Positions 21,418-30,404 of a stretch of 64,000 bases of DNA are shown piece by piece. The notes under the pieces are model-generated. The model had not been told where the DNA came from, did not search any database, and saw nothing but the letters and a program-made list of their open reading frames with translations. Source of the DNA: Nitrosospira sp. NpAV (GTDB lineage Bacteria; Pseudomonadota; Gammaproteobacteria; Burkholderiales; Nitrosomonadaceae); NCBI RefSeq assembly GCF_000832065.1, contig NZ_JXQM01000001.1, positions 124,001 through 188,000 on the forward strand. Direction: 5' to 3'. The translations under genes and the position numbers were made by a program. The stretch's first letter is position 1. Each line of letters opens with the position of its first letter.

Positions 21418-24400
21418 TCAGGTCGCCATGGCTGTATCACTCAGTCTGACGGCTTCTTCGATTTCTACCGCAACTACGCGTGAGACGCCCTGTTCCTGCA
21501 TGGTGACACCTATCAATTGTTGCGCCATCTCCATCGTGATTTTATTGTGGCTGATGAACACAAACTGGGTATGACGCGACATTCTCTTTACCAGATTGCA
21601 GAAACGTTCGGTATTGCTGTCGTCGAGTGGCGCATCCACTTCGTCCAGCAAGCAGAATGGAGCCGGATTCAACTGGAACAGCGAGAACACGAGCGCCAGC
21701 GCGGTAAGGGCTTTTTCACCCCCGGACAGCAAATGGATAGAGCTGTTTTTCTTACCCGGGGGGTGTGCAAAGATCTGTATGCCAGAATCAAGAATCTCCT
21801 CTCCCTTTAATACCAGCTTCGCTTGCCCGCCGCCGAACATGGTGGGAAACAACTCATTCAGATGACCATTAACCTTGTCGACAGTCTCCAACAGACGCTC
21901 GCGGGTCTCACGGTCTATCCGTCGAATTGCATTTTCCAGAGTCTCCACCGCTTCTTTTAGATCCTGAGATTGCGAATCGAGATATGTTTTACGTGCCTGG
22001 GCGGACTGCAATTCCTCCAATGCCCCCAGATTAACCGCACCCAGGGCGGTTATCTCGATATTGAGACGATTAATATCACTTTGCAAGGAGGAGGGCCTCG
22101 TTTTCCCGAGAATTTGCATCAATTCCTCCTCGTCCGCTCCCGCCTCCTTTAATTGGGCGCCAAACTGATTCTCAGTAAGTCTTGCTTCCTGTTCCTTGAG
22201 GCGCGCACTGTTAATGGATTCCCGCAGCGGATGCAATTTTTGTTCGAAAGTCATGCGCTCTTGCTCTATTCCGCGCAGATCATTGGCCGCGCTTTCCAAG
22301 GCATTTCTTACCGCCGCCAGCTTATGTTCCCGTCGTTCCCGCAATGACAACCACTCCTGGAGACGATCGTTCAGCGAGGTTTCATCGAAATTGCCCTGAT
22401 CATTTTGTAATTTTTCCAGATTGGCTCTAAGTTCTATGATATTTTCGTTGATGAGTTGGATAGAATTCTCCATCTCATTGATTTTATTCTGGCAAGTTTT
22501 TTCATGAAATGCTGCTTCCTGCATTTCCTTCACCGCATTCTGGGCAAGTTGACGCTGGGTGCGGAGAAACTGTTCCGCTGCTTCACCCGCCAGTTTTTCC
22601 TCTTGCACCTGTTCCTGCAAAACTCCAATCTGGATCCGGTATTCTGCCAGCTTTGTTTCGGCATCCTGCATTCGGACAGTTTCCGCAACCGCCTGATGGT
22701 CGATTTCCGTTAGCTCGCCATCAATCTGGCTCCGGCGCTGGTTAGCCCGCTCGGCTAACTGAGTGAGTTTCAATGCCTGCATTTGTGCCTGATGGTACTG
22801 GTGCTGCAGTTCTCCAGCGTCATGACGCAGACGCGATACTGAGGATTCCAGTTCCCGGCAATTTTCTTTCGCTGACTCCAGGGTGGATTCCTCAGCAGAG
22901 AGGCTGACTTTCAGCGTATCCGCCTCGATTTTAATCTGCGTCATCTCCCGTTGCCGCGCCAATACCCCATGCAATTGCGAATCCGGCGCATAATAAGTAA
23001 GGCTGTGGGGCGTGAAAATATGACCTTCACGCGTGACCAGCATTTCGTCGGAGGAGAGTTTCGTTCGTTGTAAAAGGCCCTCCGGTATTCCCTCGATCAC
23101 AAATATTCCGCTCAGCCATTCGTCCAGCACGGACCTTATCCCCGCATTTTCACAAGAGAGATACCCATGCAGCGGTGTCCAACCTTCCTTGTTTTCTGTC
23201 ATGGCATTCATAGACTCGCGCCGTACCGGCGATCCCGCAGACTCAAACAATGCCCATTTTCCGGGAGGCGAATCATCTACCCAGTCTTGCACAGCTTCCA
23301 ATTGCTCCAACTGTGCGCTGTTAAGACGCTCTCGCAGCACTGCTTCGAGCGCATCTTCCCACCCTTTCTCGATCTGGATGCTTTGCCATAAACGCGGCAC
23401 CGCATCCAGCCGGTGTTTGACAAGCCACGCATTTAATCCCTGGCTGCCTTCGAGCCGATGCTGCAAGCGTTGCAGGGCGTTGAACCGGGCTTCCGCCTGG
23501 GTAATCTGCTGCTCCAGCATTTGCGCTTTCTGCGCCAATTCACGTTGGTCTTCGTTCGCAGCTAGCAACAGATCTTCAGTTTGCGCAAGCACTTCCTGTT
23601 TCTGTTTCAGGCCGATTGCAGTGCCTTCCGTCTCCCTGTGTAAATGGGATAACTCTGCGACATCCGGCTCGAGCAAGCCATCTCGCTCCATCATTAGTTT
23701 TGTGCGGCGGGCCTCAAGCTGCTGGAAGCTTTTCTCGGCATGAGCACGATGACTTTCTTCTAATTGGCCAGCCTGCTCAACCATGAGCAGGTTGCGCTGT
23801 GTTTCAGCCAATTTTTGCTGGCACGAACGAAAAGCTGAATCCGCTTGCGGCAATTTATCATTTTCTGCCTCGGCTTTCTGCTTGCCGGTATCGCGCTCCT
23901 GGCATGCGCGTGCAAGCTCCCCATACCAGTGGTGCAGGCCGTCACCCGTCTCCTCCACCTGTTTTTCATGGTGTGCAAGCTGACCTCTAACCATAGTGAT
24001 CTGCTGTTCCATACGCTGATGATTCTCGCGCAAGTGCCGTACCTGCTGTTCGATACGCGCGACTTCCGCGTTGGCGGCGTAAAGCTCGCCCTGAGCTTCA
24101 TGCAGGCTGTCACCGATGGCATAATGTTGGGCACGCTTGTCTTCCAAGCGCTTTTCCGCTGCGCGCAGGTTCGCCGTTTCGAATTCGAGAGCTGTTTGCA
24201 AAGACTGGGACTCTTTTTCCGCGGCGGCACGCTGCATGGCAGCTTCCTGTTTGCGTGCTCGCCACAAAAGGTTCTGCGCAGCATGCAGCCGAGCCGTCAT
24301 ATCTTTGAACTGAGAGGCAATCCTGGCCTGCTCTTCCAGATGCAGCAATTGCTTCTGCAGTTCCTGGCAAATATCGCTCATCCGCAAAAGGTTTTCGCGC

Positions 24401-24960
24401 GTATCTGCCAGACGCAGCTCCGTCTCGCGGCGGCGCTCGCGGTATTTTGATATCCCGGCCGCCTCCTCAAGAAATATGCGCAACTCCTCCGGCTTTGCCT
24501 CAATGATGCGAGAGATCATGCCCTGCTCGATGATGGCGTAGCCACGCCCGCCTATGCCGGTGCCAAGAAAAATATCGGCAACGTCACGGCGGCGCACATG
24601 AATATTATTGATATGGTAGGTCGACTCGCCCTCCCGCTGCAGCACCCGCTTGATGCAGATCTCCGCATAGCTCGACCACTGCCCCGCCGCCTTACCGAGA
24701 TTATTGTCAAACATCAGCTCGACGCTTGCGCGTCCCACCGGCTTACGATTGGCGGAACCGTTGAAAATAACGTCTTGCATGGATTCGCCGCGTAACGCGG
24801 ATGCCCGCGATTCGCCCAGAACCCAGCGGACCGCGTCGATTACATTGGATTTGCCGCACCCATTTGGGCCCACAACCCCGACTAGATCACCGGGAACGGG
24901 AATTTCTGTGGGATCGACAAAGGACTTGAAACCTGCGAGTTTGATATGAGAGAGACGCAA
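21418..24960 (-). CDS. smc: Chromosome segregation protein SMC
   Basis: SMC is the condensin ATPase that organises the chromosome. The 1180-residue protein has the N-terminal Walker A GPNGCGKSN (residues 31-39), two long coiled-coil arms, a hinge around residues 510-650 (LEAVLRERLNSAQLEQL to EGHIFTPHSLTYYA), and a C-terminal head with signature LSGGEKALTALALVF and Walker B CLLDEVDAPLDD. Translation must begin at a TTG (24960), since no ATG fits before the conserved start RLSHIKLAGFKSF. It is followed after five bases by zipA. It is divergent from queF with a 114-base gap. Confidence 0.97.
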   Translation of the reverse strand: MRLSHIKLAGFKSFVDPTEIPVPGDLVGVVGPNGCGKSNVIDAVRWVLGESRASALRGESMQDVIFNGSANRKPVGRASVELMFDNNLGKAAGQWSSYAEICIKRVLQREGESTYHINNIHVRRRDVADIFLGTGIGGRGYAIIEQGMISRIIEAKPEELRIFLEEAAGISKYRERRRETELRLADTRENLLRMSDICQELQKQLLHLEEQARIASQFKDMTARLHAAQNLLWRARKQEAAMQRAAAEKESQSLQTALEFETANLRAAEKRLEDKRAQHYAIGDSLHEAQGELYAANAEVARIEQQVRHLRENHQRMEQQITMVRGQLAHHEKQVEETGDGLHHWYGELARACQERDTGKQKAEAENDKLPQADSAFRSCQQKLAETQRNLLMVEQAGQLEESHRAHAEKSFQQLEARRTKLMMERDGLLEPDVAELSHLHRETEGTAIGLKQKQEVLAQTEDLLLAANEDQRELAQKAQMLEQQITQAEARFNALQRLQHRLEGSQGLNAWLVKHRLDAVPRLWQSIQIEKGWEDALEAVLRERLNSAQLEQLEAVQDWVDDSPPGKWALFESAGSPVRRESMNAMTENKEGWTPLHGYLSCENAGIRSVLDEWLSGIFVIEGIPEGLLQRTKLSSDEMLVTREGHIFTPHSLTYYAPDSQLHGVLARQREMTQIKIEADTLKVSLSAEESTLESAKENCRELESSVSRLRHDAGELQHQYHQAQMQALKLTQLAERANQRRSQIDGELTEIDHQAVAETVRMQDAETKLAEYRIQIGVLQEQVQEEKLAGEAAEQFLRTQRQLAQNAVKEMQEAAFHEKTCQNKINEMENSIQLINENIIELRANLEKLQNDQGNFDETSLNDRLQEWLSLRERREHKLAAVRNALESAANDLRGIEQERMTFEQKLHPLRESINSARLKEQEARLTENQFGAQLKEAGADEEELMQILGKTRPSSLQSDINRLNIEITALGAVNLGALEELQSAQARKTYLDSQSQDLKEAVETLENAIRRIDRETRERLLETVDKVNGHLNELFPTMFGGGQAKLVLKGEEILDSGIQIFAHPPGKKNSSIHLLSGGEKALTALALVFSLFQLNPAPFCLLDEVDAPLDDSNTERFCNLVKRMSRHTQFVFISHNKITMEMAQQLIGVTMQEQGVSRVVAVEIEEAVRLSDTAMAT

Positions 24961-25074
24961 TTTATCGTTCGCAAACAGTTATAATTGTGCAGCCCTAATG
25001 TAAAATCTTAACGTCATTCGTGAAAGATCCACTTGGGAGCAGACCATTCTAACCGATTTGACCGAGATAAGAGA

Positions 25075-25494
25075 ATGCCCAGTCGTCCCACAAAAGAACT
25101 GGAAATCTTCCCCAATCCCACACCGGCGCGAGATTACCATATTCATATGGAAATTCCGGAGTTTACCTGCCTCTGTCCAAAGACAGGGCAACCGGATTTC
25201 GCCACCCTGATCCTCGACTATATCCCCGATAAAAAGTGCATCGAGCTTAAGAGCCTTAAACTTTACATCTGGTCTTACCGAAATGAAGGCGCTTTCCATG
25301 AGGCTGTCACGAATCGCATTGTCGATGACCTGGCCGCCGTCTTGAAGCCAAGATACCTTCGCCTCACTGCCAAATTTTTCGTACGCGGCGGCATTTTCAC
25401 CAATATTATCGTGGAACACCGCAAATCGGGATGGAAGCCTTTACCGTTGGTAGAGCTAGGTAAATTTGAGGATCAGTCTACTACACGTGGATAA
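25075..25494 (+). CDS. queF: NADPH-dependent 7-cyano-7-deazaguanine reductase
   Basis: QueF reduces preQ0 to preQ1 in queuosine synthesis, acting with a four-electron nitrile reduction. The 139-residue protein is the short, single-domain type. It has the active-site segment [16 protein letters not shown] with catalytic Cys34 and Asp41, the QueF signature [15 protein letters not shown], and FHEAVTNRI. The ATG at 25075 is chosen because an upstream TTG adds residues with no family similarity. No other queuosine gene is nearby. A preQ1 riboswitch was looked for in the leader, but the gap to smc is short and I see no such structure. Confidence 0.96.
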   Translation: MPSRPTKELEIFPNPTPARDYHIHMEIPEFTCLCPKTGQPDFATLILDYIPDKKCIELKSLKLYIWSYRNEGAFHEAVTNRIVDDLAAVLKPRYLRLTAKFFVRGGIFTNIIVEHRKSGWKPLPLVELGKFEDQSTTRG

Positions 25495-25616
25495 TTTGCC
25501 ACGCAGTACCGACGGAGATTCCGTGTTTATTTGCCGTTGCATTATCGGGAGCTTATCTCAGCCCTGCTGATTTTAAAATCCACCTACACCACATTCAAAA
25601 TTACAAATCTTACAGA

Positions 25617-27104
25617 ATGGTCATGCCACTAGTCGAAAGCCCGCGAATACAACAATCCATAGTGTTCCTGATTATCAGCCTGGCGCTGACAACCGCAAAT
25701 CTTACCACCTACGCAGCAGAACCCGCTGGCCGGCCAACTTCTCAATCTATCCCGGCGGAAGCTCACGAAAAATCCGAAGATGTTCCCGTCGCGGAAAGCA
25801 ACATTGATACACCCTCTGAAGAAGCGGATAAAACGGATGATTCCACCGCCGCGATACCGGCGCCTCCAGCCGATTTATGGGAGCGTATACGTAGCGGCTT
25901 CGCCATGGCTGAAATGGATAGCGATGAGGTGCGCAATGGGGAGGATTTCTATGTCAACCGCCCCGAATATGTAAAGCGCATTGTTGAACGCAGCAAACGC
26001 TATCTGTTTCATATCGTTGAAGAGGTAGAGCGCCGCCGCATGCCCGCCGAGATCGCGTTGCTGCCTATTATTGAAAGCGCTTTCAACCCCAAGGCTTATT
26101 CTCGTAGCCATGCCTCCGGCATTTGGCAATTTATTCCATCCACCGGCAAGGACTACGGTTTGAAACAGAACTGGTGGCATGATGACAGGCGGGACATTGT
26201 CGCGGCCACCCGCGCTGCGCTGGATTATTTACAGAACCTCTATAGCATGTTCGGCGACTGGGAGCTTGCGCTTGCTTCATACAACTGGGGCGAGGGTGCG
26301 GTGGGGCGTTCACTCATGAAAAACCGCGATAATGGGCTGCCAGAGGATTTTCGCAATATCAACCTGCCGCCAGAAACCCAGAGCTATGTTCCGCGACTGA
26401 TTGCCATAAAAAATATTATCTCCAATCCAGCAATCTTTGGTATCGAGCTTGAGTCCGTACCTAATCAGCCTTATTTTGAAGAAGTCGCGACGACTCGCCA
26501 TATGGATGTAAAACTGGCGGCAAAACTGGCGGATATTTCCGTGGATGAGTTTAACGCGCTCAATCCCGCCCACAACCGGCCTGTCATAAATGTCAATGGA
26601 TCACGCATCCTGTTGCTCCCGGTCGATAAAGTAGATACTTTTACCGAAAATCTGAGGAATCACGACAAGCCCCTGGTATCGTGGCAAGCCTACCAGGCAA
26701 AAAAGGGGGAAACCGCAGAAAAAATTTCGGCACGGTACGGCATCAGCTTACAGCAATTGAAACTCGTCAATGACATTCACGGACGTGGCGGAATTATGCC
26801 GGGACAAACGTTGCTGGTACCGCTTAGCAAATATGCTGATGGTGCGGATATTTCCATTATGAACGACAAGCCCGTTGCGCCGAGAATCTTTCAACGCGAC
26901 TTCATCTATGCCGTCAAGAAGGGTGACGCGCTATCCAGCATCGCCCTGCGTTACGGTGTCACCGTCGCACAAATAAAGTCATGGAACAATGGTAACGAAC
27001 GGCTGCGGGTCGGGCAGAAACTTATACTCAAGCACTCCCCATTTGAGAAAACACCCCTCCCCTCCCCGGACAAACGCGCACTCCCGGCGAAGAAAAGCAT
27101 GTGA
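25617..27104 (+). CDS. mltD: Membrane-bound lytic murein transglycosylase D with two LysM domains
   Basis: MltD cleaves peptidoglycan glycan strands to form 1,6-anhydro-muropeptides. The 495-residue protein has a signal segment (SIVFLIISLALTTANLTTYA), a Pro/Glu/Ser linker, a transglycosylase domain with catalytic Glu153 in LLPIIESAFNPKA, followed by SGIWQFIPSTGKDYGL and LASYNWGEGAVGR, then two LysM repeats (about 348-400 and 425-475; KKGDALSSIALRYGV is one start). I see no lipobox Cys, so it may be periplasmic and not a lipoprotein. The start is the ATG at 25617 or the ATG two codons on. It is a single gene, convergent with the PEP-CTERM gene. Confidence 0.94.
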   Translation: MVMPLVESPRIQQSIVFLIISLALTTANLTTYAAEPAGRPTSQSIPAEAHEKSEDVPVAESNIDTPSEEADKTDDSTAAIPAPPADLWERIRSGFAMAEMDSDEVRNGEDFYVNRPEYVKRIVERSKRYLFHIVEEVERRRMPAEIALLPIIESAFNPKAYSRSHASGIWQFIPSTGKDYGLKQNWWHDDRRDIVAATRAALDYLQNLYSMFGDWELALASYNWGEGAVGRSLMKNRDNGLPEDFRNINLPPETQSYVPRLIAIKNIISNPAIFGIELESVPNQPYFEEVATTRHMDVKLAAKLADISVDEFNALNPAHNRPVINVNGSRILLLPVDKVDTFTENLRNHDKPLVSWQAYQAKKGETAEKISARYGISLQQLKLVNDIHGRGGIMPGQTLLVPLSKYADGADISIMNDKPVAPRIFQRDFIYAVKKGDALSSIALRYGVTVAQIKSWNNGNERLRVGQKLILKHSPFEKTPLPSPDKRALPAKKSM

Positions 27105-27151
27105 TATTTTTATTTGGAAGTTCCCTGGCAGCCTGTCGGACATTCCCCTGA

Positions 27152-28147
27152 TTAATTTCGATAGGGTTGGTTTCTCGACGCAGACGCCGTTTTGCGGCCA
27201 CGCACGATGTACATGCTCGCGAAACCGAGGCCGAGAAGCACTAATGTCGCCGGTTCCGGAATAGTGCCCACTTCGCCGGGAATGGTGGTGGGAGGATCGA
27301 CATCACCAGGACCACCGGGAATGGTGGTGGGAGGATCGACATCACCAGGACCACCGCCGCCAGGTCCAGTTCCACCACCCGGGCCATTACTACCCGGACC
27401 GTTACCACCCGGGCCATTACTACCGGGGCCATTACTACCCGAACCGTTACTACCTGGGGCGCCTCCACCTGACCCGCCGCCAGCATCACCGCTCCTGGCA
27501 GTGAGCAAACCTCGGCCCCCTCTGCTACCAGCGCCGGATGGCCCTCCTCCACCGAAACAAAGATCATCTTCCCGCAAACCGGACTTTTGCGGCTGCCCAT
27601 AATGTCGTTGGGAGCATTCAGTCCTCGCGCGGCGCGGAGTCACGGTGTTGTTGGGAGCCTGATCCGATGGGGCCTGCTGGCCAGGAGCCTCCGGGCTCCT
27701 CTCGGTTTTCCCCCAATCCGCCGCGTCGAGACCCAGAGTGGCGAGAAAGCCAATAATTGTATTTTCATCCTCGCTCGATCCGATACCTTCATCATTCGCG
27801 GTGATCTCCCCCAGGGGAAGGTCGAAGATTGTAAAGCCGGCGGCGGGCGAACTCAGCAGCGGCGCCGCAAAGGCTGAGTAGAGGCTATAAAGCAACTTGA
27901 GTCCGCTAAATTCACCTAACAGGCTATTACCGCCAGTATTTTCATTCCATGCAGAGGGATGCACAGGAAATAATACGCTATCAGCTTCCGGACGGCTCAT
28001 GCTGCCATGGTTATACTGCACGGAATAAGTACCCTCATCCGTGGCGCCCGCCGCATAGACTTGCAATATCGGGATAGCGTGGACGCTCCCGGAAAATACA
28101 ACAATCAGCAATGCCGCCGACTGCAACAAAATTTTTGATGTGTTCAT
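27152..28147 (-). CDS. Exported PEP-CTERM protein with Gly/Pro-rich repeats
   Basis: The 331-residue protein has a signal peptide (start MNTSKILLQSAALLIVVFSG, cleavage near VHA) and a C-terminal sorting tail TIPEPATLVLLGLGFASMYI followed by VRGRK. That is the PEP-CTERM signal recognised by exosortase systems, which cut near PEP and release or anchor the protein. The N-terminal half (residues 25-140) looks globular. Residues 200-295 are low-complexity, dominated by GSNGPG-like units and two copies of a 13-residue unit GGPGDVDPPTTIP. The tail after the basic residues is about 15 residues long, longer than usual. PEP-CTERM proteins often go with extracellular polysaccharide. No exosortase gene is in the window. 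Confidence 0.88.
   Translation of the reverse strand: MNTSKILLQSAALLIVVFSGSVHAIPILQVYAAGATDEGTYSVQYNHGSMSRPEADSVLFPVHPSAWNENTGGNSLLGEFSGLKLLYSLYSAFAAPLLSSPAAGFTIFDLPLGEITANDEGIGSSEDENTIIGFLATLGLDAADWGKTERSPEAPGQQAPSDQAPNNTVTPRRARTECSQRHYGQPQKSGLREDDLCFGGGGPSGAGSRGGRGLLTARSGDAGGGSGGGAPGSNGSGSNGPGSNGPGGNGPGSNGPGGGTGPGGGGPGDVDPPTTIPGGPGDVDPPTTIPGEVGTIPEPATLVLLGLGFASMYIVRGRKTASASRNQPYRN
27276..27353. repeat. 39-bp tandem duplication in the PEP-CTERM gene
   Basis: Two adjacent, identical 39-base units (27276-27314 and 27315-27353) start CCGGGAATGGTGGTGGGAGG. They encode the 13-residue unit GGPGDVDPPTTIP twice. Next to them, 27361-27460 holds degenerate 18-base units encoding GSNGPG-like hexapeptides. 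The lengths keep the frame, which suggests slippage or unequal exchange under coding constraint. Confidence 0.9.
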
Positions 28148-28392
28148 GATATGAAGCTCCCGATGCTAGGGCTATTACGCTGAAACTCAGCGTTGAGCAT
28201 GTTTGCATCGTAGCAACTTTGGCTACAGGTACAATTGGACGTTGGTACACCTCACAGCCAGTTGGGCTTGGGGAATCCAGGCAAGTGATGGGATGGAGAC
28301 AGGCTTAAGGGATGTTGAAGCCGATGGGTTCCACTGGCCCGAGCAGCATGGATCGGGACGTTTTTTTCGGGAGTGTCCCTCAAGTCCGGCAG

Positions 28393-28725
28393 CTAATGTA
28401 CAGCCGACTTTGAAAATACTTGCAAAACAACCACACCGGCAATGATAAGCACCAGTCCAATGACAGCGGGCATATCAAGTGATTGTCCAAAAACCAACCA
28501 GGCAATGAGCGTGATGAGTACGATGCCGGCACCGGACCAGATGGCGTACGCCACTCCCACCGGAATAGTGCGCAAGGTCAACGACAGGAAAAAAAAGGCG
28601 ATAGCGTAACCTGCCACCACTAAAAGCGAGGGCCACAACTGTGTAAATCCGTTACTCGCCTTCAAGGCGGAGGTCGCCACAACCTCGCTGATAATCGCGA
28701 GAGAAAGTAAAAGCCACTGCTTCAG
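28393..28725 (-). CDS. Small multidrug resistance (SMR/EmrE-type) exporter
   Basis: SMR proteins are four-helix, dual-topology proton antiporters for cationic compounds or guanidinium. The sequence has the conserved membrane Glu ([17 protein letters not shown], Glu14 if counted from the short start), the [19 protein letters not shown] segment of helix 3, and a fourth helix [17 protein letters not shown]. With a CTG start at 28725 the product is 110 residues, the exact EmrE length, beginning (M)[12 protein letters not shown]. An AGGAG site lies 7 nt before this CTG. The upstream ATG at 28794 would add 23 polar residues of no family character. EmrE-like versus Gdx-like specificity cannot be settled from the sequence alone. 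Confidence 0.88.
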   Translation of the reverse strand: MKQWLLLSLAIISEVVATSALKASNGFTQLWPSLLVVAGYAIAFFFLSLTLRTIPVGVAYAIWSGAGIVLITLIAWLVFGQSLDMPAVIGLVLIIAGVVVLQVFSKSAVH

Positions 28726-29049
28726 TGCTGAGCTCCTGACAGATAAGTGCCGGCCAAAATACACAAACCCAATATCACCTTCTTCACCCCTCAATCAAAA
28801 CAGAGACTTGCGATGGAAGATGATAAGAGATCACCTTAAATTGATGTCATCAGTTTCTGTGATTTAGCAGAAATTCGCAAGCAGGCCCGCCGCTTCTCTC
28901 AGCAGGTACCGGTAATTTCAATTATTGGAAACAATACTTTGTGTGGAAGCGTACCGACATAACTCCATTTTCTCATTAATATTTTTTGGTTGCCGATGCG
29001 CTTGAACTAAACAAAACCGTTGTTCAGATCATTTAAACAGAGGTGAAGA

Positions 29050-30288
29050 ATGCCAAGAAAAAAAATATCCACGCTCTCCTGGTTATTCAGACTGTACGGT
29101 CAAAAGATGGCAGTTGCTTCAGGGTTTTTACCCATCCTTGCAGCCATTTTATTTCATCCATCCGCTGTCAGCGCTGCAATACCCGATGATTCTTATATTG
29201 CGGGTTATGCTGCGGGGGCTCTCAAACGTGATTTCAAGCTTGATCTCTCCTCCCTGATTGTACGAAACGGCGTTATTACGGTACCGGTAGGCGATTTAAC
29301 GCCGGAAGACCGAACACGAATTTTACAGATATTATCGGAAATCCCCGGCGTCACCGGTGTAATAGCGCTGGAAAGCACCAGTGAGCAGGCTATAGCAAAT
29401 CCTCAAATCATGCAGCCGGCGGACCGAAGGCCGGAAAACATCAATCAGCAGGTTATAGCCGCTCCTGCGGCACCTGGTACCCGAAGCGCCCCCGAAAGTC
29501 CACCGGAAACAGTTTTTGCGACAGGCTTTCTACCCACCGGCCATTTGTTTAAACCGTTACTGGCTGATCCTCGGTGGGCTCACTTCTCGGCCGCCTATCG
29601 CAATTATATCGGGGATAATATCGATGGAAATAACAATGGGGCTGTCAGTTTTGGTGAGACGATACCGTTTTATCGGGCAAATCTGGGGAAATCCATTGTG
29701 CAATGGGAGACGGGGCTTCAGGCTGGCGTCTTCAGTGACTTCAATCTGGATGCTCGCTCATCCGATCTCATCAATACAGATTTTATTGCATCGGTTTACG
29801 CAAGCGTTCGCGCACGTCAATTTTCCGCCTTTGGCCGAATTTTCCATCAAAGCTCACATCTTGGTGACGAGTTCCTGCTGCGAACCACCTTGGAGCGCAT
29901 AAATCTCAGCTACGAGGGAGCTGATCTCAAGCTTTCTTACGAGCTTCCGTATGGAGTACGGGTTTATGGGGGTGGGGGTGGTATTTTTCACAAGCAACCA
30001 TCGACAATCAAGCCCTGGTTAATACACTATGGCGTGGAGTTCAGAAGTCCCTGGCGCATAGAATTTGCCTCAATGCGACCGATCCTGGCGGTAGACTTGA
30101 AAAACTGGGAACAAAACAATTGGAATACCGATGTATCCGCCAGGGCCGGGGTCCAATTCGATAATTTTCAGGCCTTCGGCCGCAAGCTCCAATTTCTCAT
30201 GGAATATTTTCACGGCAATTCTCCAACCGGCCAGTTTTATAAGGAAAGGGTCGAATATATCGGTATCGGAGCACACTACCACTTTTGA
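29050..30288 (+). CDS. DUF1207 outer-membrane protein with BON-like N-terminal region
   Basis: The 412-residue protein has a long signal region ending near AVSAA, then residues 48-112 (DSYIAGYAAGALKRDFKL to IPGVTGVIAL) that read like a BON domain, a proline-rich linker (about 113-155), and a C-terminal DUF1207 domain (about 160-412; HFSAAYRNYIGDN onward, with RIFHQSSHLGDEF). The end GIGAHYHF has the terminal Phe typical of outer-membrane barrels. The ribosome site AGAGGTGAAG supports the ATG. DUF1207 proteins are of unknown function. It stands alone between the SMR gene and recJ. Confidence 0.8.
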   Translation: MPRKKISTLSWLFRLYGQKMAVASGFLPILAAILFHPSAVSAAIPDDSYIAGYAAGALKRDFKLDLSSLIVRNGVITVPVGDLTPEDRTRILQILSEIPGVTGVIALESTSEQAIANPQIMQPADRRPENINQQVIAAPAAPGTRSAPESPPETVFATGFLPTGHLFKPLLADPRWAHFSAAYRNYIGDNIDGNNNGAVSFGETIPFYRANLGKSIVQWETGLQAGVFSDFNLDARSSDLINTDFIASVYASVRARQFSAFGRIFHQSSHLGDEFLLRTTLERINLSYEGADLKLSYELPYGVRVYGGGGGIFHKQPSTIKPWLIHYGVEFRSPWRIEFASMRPILAVDLKNWEQNNWNTDVSARAGVQFDNFQAFGRKLQFLMEYFHGNSPTGQFYKERVEYIGIGAHYHF

Positions 30289-30404
30289 GTCCGACTTATA
30301 CAGTGAATGGATAACGGGTAGTTTCATTACAGGGCAACTAGAAGGAAGCGCGAATAAAGCGGTAGGCGTTATACTGGAAATTTAAGGATTCCGATAACCC
30401 GCGC

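Noticed and set aside
24979-25419. 146-codon minus-strand frame opposite queF
   Set aside because: It lies wholly antisense to queF, whose catalytic motifs are clear, and its product has no protein-family character.
27192-27602. Proline-rich plus-strand frame across the PEP-CTERM gene
   Set aside because: It is the antisense reading of Gly/Pro repeats, and the minus-strand frame has a signal peptide and a sorting tail.
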